Source: a virus. From it: a DNA stretch of 44,119 nt. Both the position numbers and the translations under genes were made by a program. Below are positions 16,541 to 25,082 of this stretch, in pieces (positions within the stretch are counted from its first letter, which is position 1; every line of letters begins with the position of its first letter). Location: the IMG/VR virus record IMGVR_UViG_3300020129_000184, positions 1-44,119 of that record; one strand, written 5' to 3'. The notes beneath the pieces are model-generated. The model did not search any database. It saw nothing but the letters and a program-made list of their open reading frames with translations, and was not told where the DNA came from.

Positions 16541-16945
16541 ATGCCGCCATATGCCGGACGACGAGGCGCGGTCTACATGTCCACGACGCTTGCGGGTGTC
16601 GCCTCACCCGTATTCAAGCTCCAGAAGTGGAGCCTGAATCGTGCGACCGACAAGATCGACATCACGTGCTTTTTGGATCTCAACAAGGTGTACGTGCAGG
16701 GACTCGCGGATCTCAAAGGCACCTTCGAGGGACTCTGGGACGAGACGGAAACGAAACCGTTTGCCGGATCGGAATCCGCGAGCGGCTGCAACCTGTTCCT
16801 CTACCCCTCGCTCGACGCGCCCGGAGAGTACTGGAAGGGGCCAGCGTGGCTCGACATGTCGATGGACGTGGACGTCAACGGGGCCGTGAAGATTTCGGGC
16901 AACTTCGCGGCGGCCGGAAGCTGGACGCACACGTTCAGCTCGTAA
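16541..16945 (+). CDS. Major tail tube protein
   Basis: 134 residues, ATG 16541 preceded by GGAAGGGGAAAGCG. Beta-rich protein with WSLNRATDKIDITCF and LKGTFEGLWDE, the pattern of short siphovirus tube proteins in which a beta sandwich forms hexameric rings. The position before the chaperone and tape measure is canonical. Short for a tube protein but within range. Confidence 0.8.
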   Translation: MPPYAGRRGAVYMSTTLAGVASPVFKLQKWSLNRATDKIDITCFLDLNKVYVQGLADLKGTFEGLWDETETKPFAGSESASGCNLFLYPSLDAPGEYWKGPAWLDMSMDVDVNGAVKISGNFAAAGSWTHTFSS

Positions 16946-16949
16946 CGCG

Positions 16950-17228
16950 ATGAGCGTCCACATGCGCGGAGCACGGGCGGAACTGGTCTGCGTGTACCAG
17001 CGCACCGCCCTGCTCCGCGATTGGACGATGCACACGTTGCCCAACAGCGACCGTGTGCAGCTCACCGCGACCATCGAAAGCGCGGACGGCCATCGGCTGT
17101 CGCAGCGACCGCTGACCGTCATCGTGCAGCGACCACCGGGGCGGAAGCCGTGGCGCTGGCCGGTTCTCGAGCTGCAGATCGCGGCGTCGGGGCAGTCGCT
17201 GACGGCGACTCTCGGGCCGCAGGAGTAA
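16950..17228 (+). CDS. Hypothetical tail-region protein
   Basis: 92 residues, ATG four bases after the tube-protein stop. Predicted beta-rich with basic Pro-rich loop (RPPGRKPWRWP). No family recognised; the position suggests a tube-associated or assembly factor. Confidence 0.55.
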   Translation: MSVHMRGARAELVCVYQRTALLRDWTMHTLPNSDRVQLTATIESADGHRLSQRPLTVIVQRPPGRKPWRWPVLELQIAASGQSLTATLGPQE

Positions 17229-17232
17229 CGCA

Positions 17233-17643
17233 ATGCGATCTCGTTTCGTGGTCCCCGGCATGGTGCGGCTCGCCTTGACCGAGGGCAATTACATCCACAT
17301 CAAGCGACAGCTCAACGTGGGCGAAGAGCGGCGCGCGTACGCACGCATGGTCAAAACGATGCTCGTCGGACAGGCGGCGGAAATCGATCCGGAGCTGGTC
17401 GGCAAAACGCGCATCGCAGAGTACGTGCTCGGGTGGGAGGGGCCAGGTTTTGTGATGCCGGACGGGACGCCGGTCGAATTCTCCGAGGCCGCGTTGATGG
17501 ATCTCGACGCGGAGACGTTCAACGAAATCGCGGAAGCCATCGTGAAACACGAAGCGGCCGAAGCGGCCAAGCGAGACGCGGAAAAAAACGCGGCGGGTGG
17601 CGTGATCGCGTCCGGTCAGATTTCGCCATCTGCAAATACATGA
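17233..17643 (+). CDS. Tail assembly chaperone (gpG-like)
   Basis: 136 residues. Between the tube and tape-measure genes, as lambda gpG and its relatives are. Helical and acidic, ending in an Ala/Glu/Lys helix. A canonical -1 slippery heptamer A AAA AAC lies in the zero frame at 17583-17589, 18 codons before the stop. After a -1 slip, translation would continue to 17738, adding 49 residues for a gpGT-type product of about 168 residues. The gpG part is thought to coat the tape measure and the GT part to recruit tube protein. Confidence 0.88.
   Translation: MRSRFVVPGMVRLALTEGNYIHIKRQLNVGEERRAYARMVKTMLVGQAAEIDPELVGKTRIAEYVLGWEGPGFVMPDGTPVEFSEAALMDLDAETFNEIAEAIVKHEAAEAAKRDAEKNAAGGVIASGQISPSANT
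17583..17589 (+). other. Programmed -1 frameshift heptamer
   Basis: AAAAAAC in the frame A AAA AAC (codons Lys-Asn at 17584-17589). It is inside the chaperone gene, before the open -1 frame that ends at 17738. This is the same logic as lambda G/GT. Efficiency cannot be judged from sequence alone. Confidence 0.85.
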
Positions 17644-17738
17644 ACTGGACCCCGGCCGACATCGAGGCACTCACGCCCGACCAGTACGACGAGCTGATCG
17701 CGTGGATCGTGGAAACGCAGCCGAAGCACGAGGACTGA
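17640..17738 (+). CDS. Chaperone T extension (-1 frame)
   Basis: The downstream portion in the -1 frame encodes MNWTPADIEALTPDQYDELI and a short tail. It is reached by frameshifting from 17589, not necessarily from its own ATG at 17640. WTPADIEALTPDQYDEL resembles the short T-domain often seen behind chaperone genes. It ends 4 bp before the tape-measure ATG. Confidence 0.8.
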   Translation: MNWTPADIEALTPDQYDELIAWIVETQPKHED

Positions 17739-17742
17739 TCAC

Positions 17743-20700
17743 ATGGGGCTGACCGGACGATTTACGGCCGACTTCTCGGTGTTCAACGACGCCGTGCAGC
17801 AGGCGACGGTCAAGCTGCAGGGATTCGAAGCCGAATCGAAAAACGTCGAGCGCCAGCTGAACAAGATGGGCGAGGGGTTCAGCGGCAACGCGATCCGCCA
17901 GCAGGCCACGCTGCTGACAAAGGCCATCGGGGATCTCGAGGGGGCCACCAAGCTCACTACCGACGAACAAAAACGCGCCAACGCGGTGCTGACGGAAGCC
18001 ATCGCGAAGTACAACGCGCTCGGCATTCAGGCTCCGGAGGACGTGAAAAAACTGCAGGCGCAGTTGCAGGGCCTGATTGGCACTCAGAAGGACGTCGCCG
18101 CCTCGACGTCGTCGTGGCTGAGTGAAGTCGGAAAGATCGCCGCAGGCGTGAACGTCGCGGGGCTGTTCAGTCGCGCAGGCGCGGCCGCCCTCGACTACGC
18201 AAAAGACATCGTCGTCAGCGCCAGCGCCCTGACCGACCTCGCCGCGAAAACCGGCCTATCGGTGGAGATGCTGCAGCGCCTCGATTACGCCGGGAAACAG
18301 GCCGGGGTGACCGTCGAGGATTTCGCGCAGGCGACCTTCAAGCTGGGCGCGAACATCGACGGCGGGGCTGGCAGCGTGCGAGACGCGGTCAACAAGCTGG
18401 GCCTGTCATGGCAGGCGCTCAAGGCGCAATCCCCCGAACAGCAATTCTCAGCGGTCATCGCCAAGCTCGAAAGCATGACCAACACGCAGGAGCGCAACAA
18501 GCTCGGGATGGAGCTGTTCGGGAAGTCGTTCGCCACGATTGCCCCGGCCATCGTGAAGGGGTTCACCGACATGGCGAATTCCGCCAGTGTCGCGAGCACA
18601 GCGCAAGTCGAGGCGATTGATCGCGCTGGCGATGCGTGGGATCGGTTCTGGAAAGACCAGCACAACAAAGTGACGTCGTGGCTCGGGGAGCAGATCCTCG
18701 TGCAAGAGGCGATCACCAAGTGGCAGAACACGCCGGAATTCGATCTACTGAAAAAGACGACGGACACCGGCCCCGAATTTCGCAAGCGCCTGCTCGGCCT
18801 GGACAACGCGAAAGATATCGAGCTGCCGAAACCCGAAGCGCCGAAAGCGCCGGTCGATGACAGCTTCGCCGCGCAGCTCGCCGCCGCGCAGACCGGCTAT
18901 CGCAATCTGACCGCCGCGCAAACCGCGAATCTCGCGGCGGCCTTCGCCCTCAACAAAACGAACGACGAGATCAACAAGTCGATGGGCCTGAGCGTGGCCG
19001 TGATCGACCTCGCGAAAAAAGCATGGACGACCGCGACCGACGAACAGAAAAAGTATCAGGCCGCGCTGAAAGAGATTGCGTCGGCTGGCGACTCGACGAC
19101 GGCGACCTTCAACAACCTGAACACCGCCACGCAGACCACCGGCCTGCGGCTGCTCGCGGCGGGGATCCCGATCACCACCGTGGCGACGGGACTCAAGCTC
19201 ACCGAGGTGCAGGGGAAGGCGCTCGAAAACCAGTTCAAATTCCTCAACAGCGTCACCGACGCCACCAACAAAAACTTTGCGAGCAACCACCAGATCATGG
19301 GGCTGATGACGCCCCGGTATGGCGAGCTGCACACGGCGGTGACCGGCGTCAACGACGACAACACGAATCTGGCTTCGACGGTGATCGATTCCGGCACCGC
19401 GATGATGGGGTTCGCGAATCAGGCCGCGTACACCGCCGGGAAAACGAAGGAACTGCAGGCAGGACTGAAGGCCGTCCGCGAGGAATCGGGAGCCTTCGGG
19501 GACGCGCTGGCGACCGCGCTCGGCAACATCCCCGACACGCTGGCGCGTGCCTTCGAAGGGGGCGGCGATCTGGAGGGCGCATTCGCGTCCATCGGAACGC
19601 AAGTCGGGACGACGTTCGCCGGACACTTCACCGCCGGGATCAAGTTCGGGATCTCCAAGGGCGCGGAAGGCGAAGAGGTGCAGTCGTTCGGCGGCAAGCT
19701 GCTGACGAACCTCGCGCAGGGCGGGATCAGTGCCGCCATCGGGATCGGCGTGTCGATGCTGACGAAGTTCCTCGCGGGAATCGGAGGACCGTCCAAGGAC
19801 GAACTGGCCGCACGCGACACGTTCTCGAAACAGTTCGCCAGCGCCGAGGACGCGATCAAAACAGTCGGCGCGGCCTACGCGAAGATGGGAAAAGACGGCG
19901 TCGAGGCGCAGACCGATCTCAAGCGCCTGCTGGATGCCACGCACGTGTCGGCACAAGCGGTCGGAGACGCGCTCGACATCATCAACAAAAAAATGGCCGA
20001 GGGAGACGCGAAGGCGAAGCTGTTCGCGGACAGCATGGCCGCGTTTCAGAGCAACGGCGCGTCGGCGTTCAACGCGATGGCGACGTCGCTGGCGTACGAC
20101 CAGACCTCACTGCAGGCACTCGGATCCACGGCGGTGACCACGTTTGCCACGCTCGTGGCCGGGGGGATGTCGCAGTCGGCCGCGCTCGCCGCTGTCGCGC
20201 CGGGACTGGAACAGCTCAAAGCCTCGTACGACGCGCTCGGCCTGAAGGTCGCAGATGCCGGACTCAAGGCGCTGCTCATGCAGTCGCAGATCGCGAAGGA
20301 CAACCCCGCGCTGATCGCCGGGATCGACGGGCTGGCGTCGTCGATGAGCGCGCTCGCTGGCATGGGGATGTTGAACGCGGACACGTTCGGCAACATGGAG
20401 ACGCTCGGCACGCAGATGTACCGGCGGCTGCAGTCCGAGGCGGCGGCGGCGGGTGGCTCGACGAAGGACGCGCTGCTGCCGATGCAGGGGTTCCTGCAGG
20501 ACGCCGCCGAACAGGCGAAAAAACTGGGGATCCCGATTGACGACAACACGCAGATGTTGATCGACCAGTCGAAGGAACTCGGCATCTGGCACGAGGCCGG
20601 GAAGTCCGCCACCGACGCCCTCACCGACAGCATGGCCGCGCTCGTGAACGAAGTTCAGAAACTGGTCGATACGCTCAACGCGATCCCGACCAACATCAAC

Positions 20701-21015
20701 ACGAACGTCTCGGTCACGGGACCATCGACCAACGCGAACAACTACGCGAACGGCGGGGTCGTCGAGCAGCCGAAGTACTTCGCCGGCGGCGGTTCGGTCG
20801 TCGCGTATATCCCGAAGGGCAGCGACCGCGTCCCCGCGATGCTCACCCCCGGCGAGCGCGTGCTCACGCAGCAGCAACAGCGCGAAATGGACGGCGGCTC
20901 GGCGGTGCTCGAAAACACCACGACGATCATGCTCGACGGGCAAGTGCTGTATTCGCAGATGGAGCGGAAGCAGCAACAGAACCTCTTGATCCGGCGGAAG
21001 TTGAGCGCGGCCTGA
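17743..21015 (+). CDS. Tape measure protein
   Basis: 1090 residues, the longest gene. Sets tail length and is ejected with DNA. N-terminal long coiled-coil region (to about 125), helical segments with small-residue-rich hydrophobic stretches (GGISAAIGIGVSMLTKFLAGI near 655-680) and a typical C-terminal signature, YANGGVVEQPKYFAGGG followed by VPAMLTPGERVLT (about 1005-1045). Standard coupling predicts a tail of very roughly 160 nm (about 0.15 nm per residue). Confidence 0.95.
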   Translation: MGLTGRFTADFSVFNDAVQQATVKLQGFEAESKNVERQLNKMGEGFSGNAIRQQATLLTKAIGDLEGATKLTTDEQKRANAVLTEAIAKYNALGIQAPEDVKKLQAQLQGLIGTQKDVAASTSSWLSEVGKIAAGVNVAGLFSRAGAAALDYAKDIVVSASALTDLAAKTGLSVEMLQRLDYAGKQAGVTVEDFAQATFKLGANIDGGAGSVRDAVNKLGLSWQALKAQSPEQQFSAVIAKLESMTNTQERNKLGMELFGKSFATIAPAIVKGFTDMANSASVASTAQVEAIDRAGDAWDRFWKDQHNKVTSWLGEQILVQEAITKWQNTPEFDLLKKTTDTGPEFRKRLLGLDNAKDIELPKPEAPKAPVDDSFAAQLAAAQTGYRNLTAAQTANLAAAFALNKTNDEINKSMGLSVAVIDLAKKAWTTATDEQKKYQAALKEIASAGDSTTATFNNLNTATQTTGLRLLAAGIPITTVATGLKLTEVQGKALENQFKFLNSVTDATNKNFASNHQIMGLMTPRYGELHTAVTGVNDDNTNLASTVIDSGTAMMGFANQAAYTAGKTKELQAGLKAVREESGAFGDALATALGNIPDTLARAFEGGGDLEGAFASIGTQVGTTFAGHFTAGIKFGISKGAEGEEVQSFGGKLLTNLAQGGISAAIGIGVSMLTKFLAGIGGPSKDELAARDTFSKQFASAEDAIKTVGAAYAKMGKDGVEAQTDLKRLLDATHVSAQAVGDALDIINKKMAEGDAKAKLFADSMAAFQSNGASAFNAMATSLAYDQTSLQALGSTAVTTFATLVAGGMSQSAALAAVAPGLEQLKASYDALGLKVADAGLKALLMQSQIAKDNPALIAGIDGLASSMSALAGMGMLNADTFGNMETLGTQMYRRLQSEAAAAGGSTKDALLPMQGFLQDAAEQAKKLGIPIDDNTQMLIDQSKELGIWHEAGKSATDALTDSMAALVNEVQKLVDTLNAIPTNINTNVSVTGPSTNANNYANGGVVEQPKYFAGGGSVVAYIPKGSDRVPAMLTPGERVLTQQQQREMDGGSAVLENTTTIMLDGQVLYSQMERKQQQNLLIRRKLSAA

Positions 21016-21016
21016 G

Positions 21017-23392
21017 ATGCCGCCGCTCCCGATTGACATCGGCCAAGGCTTGCAGTGCCGCGCAGGCATCGGGCGCGCAGGCGCGTACCGTGCGGGGTAC
21101 TTCACGCAAAACGTGGGCGTCACTATCGGCGGCACCGATTGGACGTCGGCCATCGAACTCGGCACGCTCACGATCAACCAGCACCTGAACGATCAGCCCG
21201 ATACGTGCTCGTTCGTCATCAAACCAAAAGCCGGATTTGTGCCGCAACCTGCGGCAATCGTGTCGATCTCGCTGGGCGCGTCGAGCAATCCGATCTTCCG
21301 GGGGCAGATCCTGCGGCTCACCGAACAGTGGATCAAGTTGATCGACGGTCCAGCCAGGATGTACCGCGTCGAGTGCATCGATGGATCGTTCTTGTTCGAT
21401 TCGCAGTTGCCGGTCCTCGCGCACTATCAGAACATGTCCGCCACCGCCATCGCGGCGGCGGTGATGCAGACCTACTGTCCGTATCACTTCCGCGACAGCA
21501 TCGATCCGTCGCTGCCGACCGTCACCGATTTTCCCGTCACGAACGAACTCCCGACCGCCGTCCTGCGGCGACTGGTGAACTTGATCGATGGCGGGTACTT
21601 CGCGGACGCGTACTTCAACGTGCACCTGTTCGGCGTCGGCGGGGACAACAGTCCGAAGGCCGGAACGAAGCCGCAGGCCATCTCGCTCACGCCGCAGTCG
21701 TTCGCGAACAGTCCGCGCTCGCTCACTGAGTTTGCGCTGACCGGCGACACGAGCCAGATCCGCACCCGCGTGATCGTGGAAGGCAAGAGTACGCAGCTCG
21801 GCATCGGCACGCCGTCCGGCAGCTCGTCGCTCGTCGTGGAAGCGTCTACCACCGTGGATATTTTCGTCGTGGGCGGCGGGGGCGCAGGCGGCACCAGTTC
21901 GGTCGGCGGCGGCGGCGGCGGCGGCGGTGGGTTCGGCATCTGGTCGCTGACTCTCGGGACCGGCACGTATCACGTGTTCATCGGCGCGGGTGGCGTAGCC
22001 CCCGGTGGCGACGGCGGGGAATCCAGCTTCTACGGACTGGCGCGTACGGGCGGCGGTGGGGGCGCGAACGGCGCAGGGCCGGGACGACCGGGGGGGTGCG
22101 GCGGCGGGGGCAATGGTTCATCGGACTCCGCGCCGTTCTCGCCGTGGCCGGGGGGAGCCGGGGCGAGTGGTCAAGGGTACGCCGGGGGGCGCGGCGGCTT
22201 CGAACCGGCCGGGGCGGTCGGCGGCGGCGGCGGCGGGGCTGGCGGGGCTGGCGCGAATGCCGGTGTCAACGGACCAGCCGGGGGCGGCGGCTTGGGCGTC
22301 CTCTGGAATGCCTCCGGAACGAACCTGTATTACGGCGGCGGCGGCGGTGGCCGTGGTCCGAGTGGCAGTCCTCCCGGCGGTGCGGGTGGCGGTGGCGCGG
22401 CCGGTGTGGCTGGCGTGAACGGCTACGGCGGCGGCGGCGGGGCGGGGGCGGCTGGCGGATCAGGCGTCGTGATCTTGAGCTACCCAGACGGCGCGATCAA
22501 CGCGACGGGCGGCACGATCACGCACGTGGGCGGTAAGACGATCCACACGTTCACGGCGACCGCCGATTTCATCGTGGCGGCCGTCGTGCTCACCAGTCCG
22601 CCGCCGCTCGTGACCGATCTCCCACTCGTGGACGCCACGCAGATCGATCCGAATCCCGGCACCGTGCGGATGGGGTTCCAGCTGTTCAACTACCTGAAAA
22701 CCGCAGGGCCGGTCGTGCCGTCCGGCGCGAACCCTCCGGGCAGCAAGCTGACCGCTGACGCCGCCGCCAACGCGACCGTGATCAACGTGTTGAACGCGTC
22801 CAGCGTGTTCACGGTGTCGCCGGGGTGGGCGTACTGCGGCGGTCAGTACATCCGGTTCACGGGCGCGAGCGCCACGCAGCTGACCGGGATCCCGGCGCTC
22901 GGATTCGGGGCGATCACGAACCCGTTGAGCAACGGCAGCGAGATCACATGGGCGAGCACGATTGTGATCGCGAACGCTCCCGGCGTGTTGATCGATCCGC
23001 CGATCACGGCGAATGAAACCGTGGTGCAGCGGATTCAAGTCGAGGACGCGAGCGCCCAATCGGCGCTCGCCGCTATCGAAGGCGGTAACGGCGTGCACGT
23101 GCATTACATCTCGGACGGGCGGCTGTCGCTCGCCGGGATGCAAAGCCGCGCCAACGCGGAGCTGTCTGACTTTCGCACGATCTTGCGATCTGCGACCTGG
23201 ACGACGTACGACCAGAACGCCGAACGCGGACGACTGCAATCGATCACGGCGGCAAGCGTGTCGTTCACGCTGCTGATCACCAGTTGCACGATCACCTTTC
23301 CCAAAAAGAATTATCCGGCGCGGCGGCAGTGCGAAGGGACGACCGTGCGGACGGCGGCGCTGCTCGATGCCGTCGTGACATCCACGACGTAA
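21017..23392 (+). CDS. Tail hub/baseplate protein with glycine-rich insertion
   Basis: 791 residues. Residues 1-275 and about 525-791 look like one beta-rich hub (gp27/Dit-Tal-like; NLIDGGYFADAYFNVHLF; later IQVEDASAQSALAAIEGG). Between them, from about 280 to 490, is a block that is mostly Gly (VDIFVVGGGGAGG at its start, SGVVILSYPDG at its end). This is the Gly-rich adhesin-like module found in phage tail tips, comparable in composition to polyglycine-II sheets of S16-type gp38. It may be the receptor-binding part. The insertion shows local GGC/GGG codon repetition. Confidence 0.78.
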   Translation: MPPLPIDIGQGLQCRAGIGRAGAYRAGYFTQNVGVTIGGTDWTSAIELGTLTINQHLNDQPDTCSFVIKPKAGFVPQPAAIVSISLGASSNPIFRGQILRLTEQWIKLIDGPARMYRVECIDGSFLFDSQLPVLAHYQNMSATAIAAAVMQTYCPYHFRDSIDPSLPTVTDFPVTNELPTAVLRRLVNLIDGGYFADAYFNVHLFGVGGDNSPKAGTKPQAISLTPQSFANSPRSLTEFALTGDTSQIRTRVIVEGKSTQLGIGTPSGSSSLVVEASTTVDIFVVGGGGAGGTSSVGGGGGGGGGFGIWSLTLGTGTYHVFIGAGGVAPGGDGGESSFYGLARTGGGGGANGAGPGRPGGCGGGGNGSSDSAPFSPWPGGAGASGQGYAGGRGGFEPAGAVGGGGGGAGGAGANAGVNGPAGGGGLGVLWNASGTNLYYGGGGGGRGPSGSPPGGAGGGGAAGVAGVNGYGGGGGAGAAGGSGVVILSYPDGAINATGGTITHVGGKTIHTFTATADFIVAAVVLTSPPPLVTDLPLVDATQIDPNPGTVRMGFQLFNYLKTAGPVVPSGANPPGSKLTADAAANATVINVLNASSVFTVSPGWAYCGGQYIRFTGASATQLTGIPALGFGAITNPLSNGSEITWASTIVIANAPGVLIDPPITANETVVQRIQVEDASAQSALAAIEGGNGVHVHYISDGRLSLAGMQSRANAELSDFRTILRSATWTTYDQNAERGRLQSITAASVSFTLLITSCTITFPKKNYPARRQCEGTTVRTAALLDAVVTSTT

Positions 23393-23405
23393 AGGGAGAA
23401 TTCCG

Positions 23406-24218
23406 ATGCCCATCGATCCCCGCAAGGTCGATATCGACGATAGCGGCGACAACCTCTCGGGCACGCCGCACACCAATGCATGGCTGCAGGATCTGCAGGA
23501 CCGCATCGACAAGGCGCTGGCGATGGTGTTCGTGACGGACGGCCCGACCGGCAACGTCAACAATTATGCCTTCGCAAAACACGCCGAAGTGCGGTGCTGG
23601 CAATGGGGCGGCACGGCAGATTTGACGCTGACGGGCGTAGCAGGCGGTCAGAGCGGTGACGTGCTCGTCATTAAAAACGTCAGCAGTGGCAAAGTGATCC
23701 GCCTGCCGTACCTCAGCGCATCCTCGCTTCAGATCAATTCGTTTTATAACCCCGTCTCGTCAGGCCCCACGCCAGTGGCCCCGCACGGCTGGGTGACCTA
23801 CGTGCACAACGGATCGTCGTGGGTACTCATCAACCACCAACAAGGCGAGCCAATCACGCCCGTGTTTAACGCGGCTAATTTTCTCGCTGCCGGTGGGCCG
23901 TGGACCGTTAGCGCCGGTCAAGTGGCCGCCTGTCAGTACACGGTTGTTGGCAAACTCTTGATGTTCGTTCTGACAATCACCGGCTCCAACATTGCCGCCA
24001 CGGCCAGCTCGCTCGGCATCCTCAACGGCGCATATGGTGGCTTCACCATCACCTTAGCAAGTTCGACACCGGCCGTACCGCAACTGTGCTACATGACGAC
24101 GTGGACGAACACGCTAACGCAATACGGGTCTGATCGAATCCTCCTCTACCTCCCGACAGGATCGTTTCCGGCCGCTGGGATCAACGTCTATTTAACGCTC
24201 ACGATCCCGATCACGTAA
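23406..24218 (+). CDS. Tail fibre/tip protein
   Basis: 270 residues, ATG 23406 with AAGGGAG upstream. N-terminal PIDPRKVDIDDSGDN helix region followed by beta-rich C-terminal domain with many Thr/Ser/Gly. Codon usage is less GC-rich than the neighbours (for example TTTTATAACC, CATATGG), hinting at recent acquisition or host-range diversification. Specific receptor unknown. Confidence 0.65.
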   Translation: MPIDPRKVDIDDSGDNLSGTPHTNAWLQDLQDRIDKALAMVFVTDGPTGNVNNYAFAKHAEVRCWQWGGTADLTLTGVAGGQSGDVLVIKNVSSGKVIRLPYLSASSLQINSFYNPVSSGPTPVAPHGWVTYVHNGSSWVLINHQQGEPITPVFNAANFLAAGGPWTVSAGQVAACQYTVVGKLLMFVLTITGSNIAATASSLGILNGAYGGFTITLASSTPAVPQLCYMTTWTNTLTQYGSDRILLYLPTGSFPAAGINVYLTLTIPIT

Positions 24219-24240
24219 CCAACGAAAAGGAGATCCCGTT

Positions 24241-24534
24241 ATGTCTGTTGGGCTACCCGTCACCAAGCAAGAGATCGATACGCGATCTGGCGATCTGGCG
24301 CGGTCGTTTCAGAAAAACTTCGATGACGTGATCACGTTACAGGGTTATCTCGCGGCCACCGTCGATGCCGATCTAATTGCGCTGGGCTACACGGCCAACG
24401 AGGTGGCGATCCTCAAAACGTCGCTGGCCGACCTCGCGCAGCTCGGGACGATCTGGACCGGCGCGGCCGCCCTGCCGGATCCGAAAGATTTCCGGACCTT
24501 CGTCCGGCAGCTCTGGGGCGTGGGTTCGTTCTGA
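24241..24534 (+). CDS. Hypothetical tail-associated protein
   Basis: 97 residues with a strong AAAAGGAG ribosome site. Helical: LARSFQKNFDDVITLQGYL and ALGYTANEVAILKTSLADLAQL suggest a helical bundle. Similar small genes follow fibre genes in other siphophages. Overlaps the next start as TGATG. Confidence 0.6.
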   Translation: MSVGLPVTKQEIDTRSGDLARSFQKNFDDVITLQGYLAATVDADLIALGYTANEVAILKTSLADLAQLGTIWTGAAALPDPKDFRTFVRQLWGVGSF

Positions 24535-24902
24535 TGGCGGACATGCAACCGATCCCGGTGGACGTCCAAGGGTTGCCGTCGTGGCTTCGGGCGGCGGTGT
24601 TCCTTGGCGTGCCTAGCGTGATCGCGTTGTTCCTCGTGTACGTGCTCACCACGCAGATGTCGGAACGGATGACGCGCATGGAACAAACCCAGCAACTACA
24701 GGGGCAGATGATCGCGGGGCTGAAGGATCTCAGCGACGAGCTGCACGACGATCACGCGCTGATCCGCGCCGACACGAAAGATAACCGCGAGCACTACGAC
24801 GACATCGCAGCGCGGATCGACCGGCTGATGCGGCGGGTGTGCTTGGTGGTCGCACGCAGCAACGAAGAACGGAATGTGTGTCTCGGAAAAACCGGGGAGT
24901 GA
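24534..24902 (+). CDS. Membrane protein, holin-like candidate
   Basis: 122 residues. One clear TM helix (about 18-41, LRAAVFLGVPSVIALFLVYVL) followed by a long charged coiled-coil with Met/Gln-rich start. The topology (short N-tail, one TM, coiled-coil) fits some class III holins and i-spanins. It lies at the start of the likely lysis/tail-tip segment. No endolysin is clearly recognisable nearby, so the role is tentative. Confidence 0.5.
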   Translation: MADMQPIPVDVQGLPSWLRAAVFLGVPSVIALFLVYVLTTQMSERMTRMEQTQQLQGQMIAGLKDLSDELHDDHALIRADTKDNREHYDDIAARIDRLMRRVCLVVARSNEERNVCLGKTGE

Positions 24903-24907
24903 AGCCG

Positions 24908-25048
24908 ATGCCGAACATGAGCGAAATCCTGGCGGTGCTCGCGGAAGTCAACAAAGTCATCGCGGGACTCAACGAGATGGGCGTGAAGGTGACCGGCAAC
25001 ATCGACCTCGCCACGCTGCTCAAGCTGCTGAACGTCAATGCTGCCTAA
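24908..25048 (+). CDS. Small hydrophobic helix protein
   Basis: 46 residues from ATG 24908. Two amphipathic helices (MSEILAVLAEVNKVIAGLNEM and LATLLKLLNVNAA). Overlaps the next frame's possible start. No function recognised. Confidence 0.45.
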   Translation: MPNMSEILAVLAEVNKVIAGLNEMGVKVTGNIDLATLLKLLNVNAA

Positions 25049-25082
25049 GGGGATCCGGTGGCTGTTCGAAAGGATCAGGACC

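Noticed and set aside
19023-20540. 505-codon frame inside the tape measure
   Set aside because: Arg/Gly-rich shadow text in GC-rich DNA; the tape-measure frame has the family signature.
21856-22490. Diversity-generating retroelement target
   Set aside because: No reverse transcriptase and no template repeat in the window; Gly codon runs explain the repetition.
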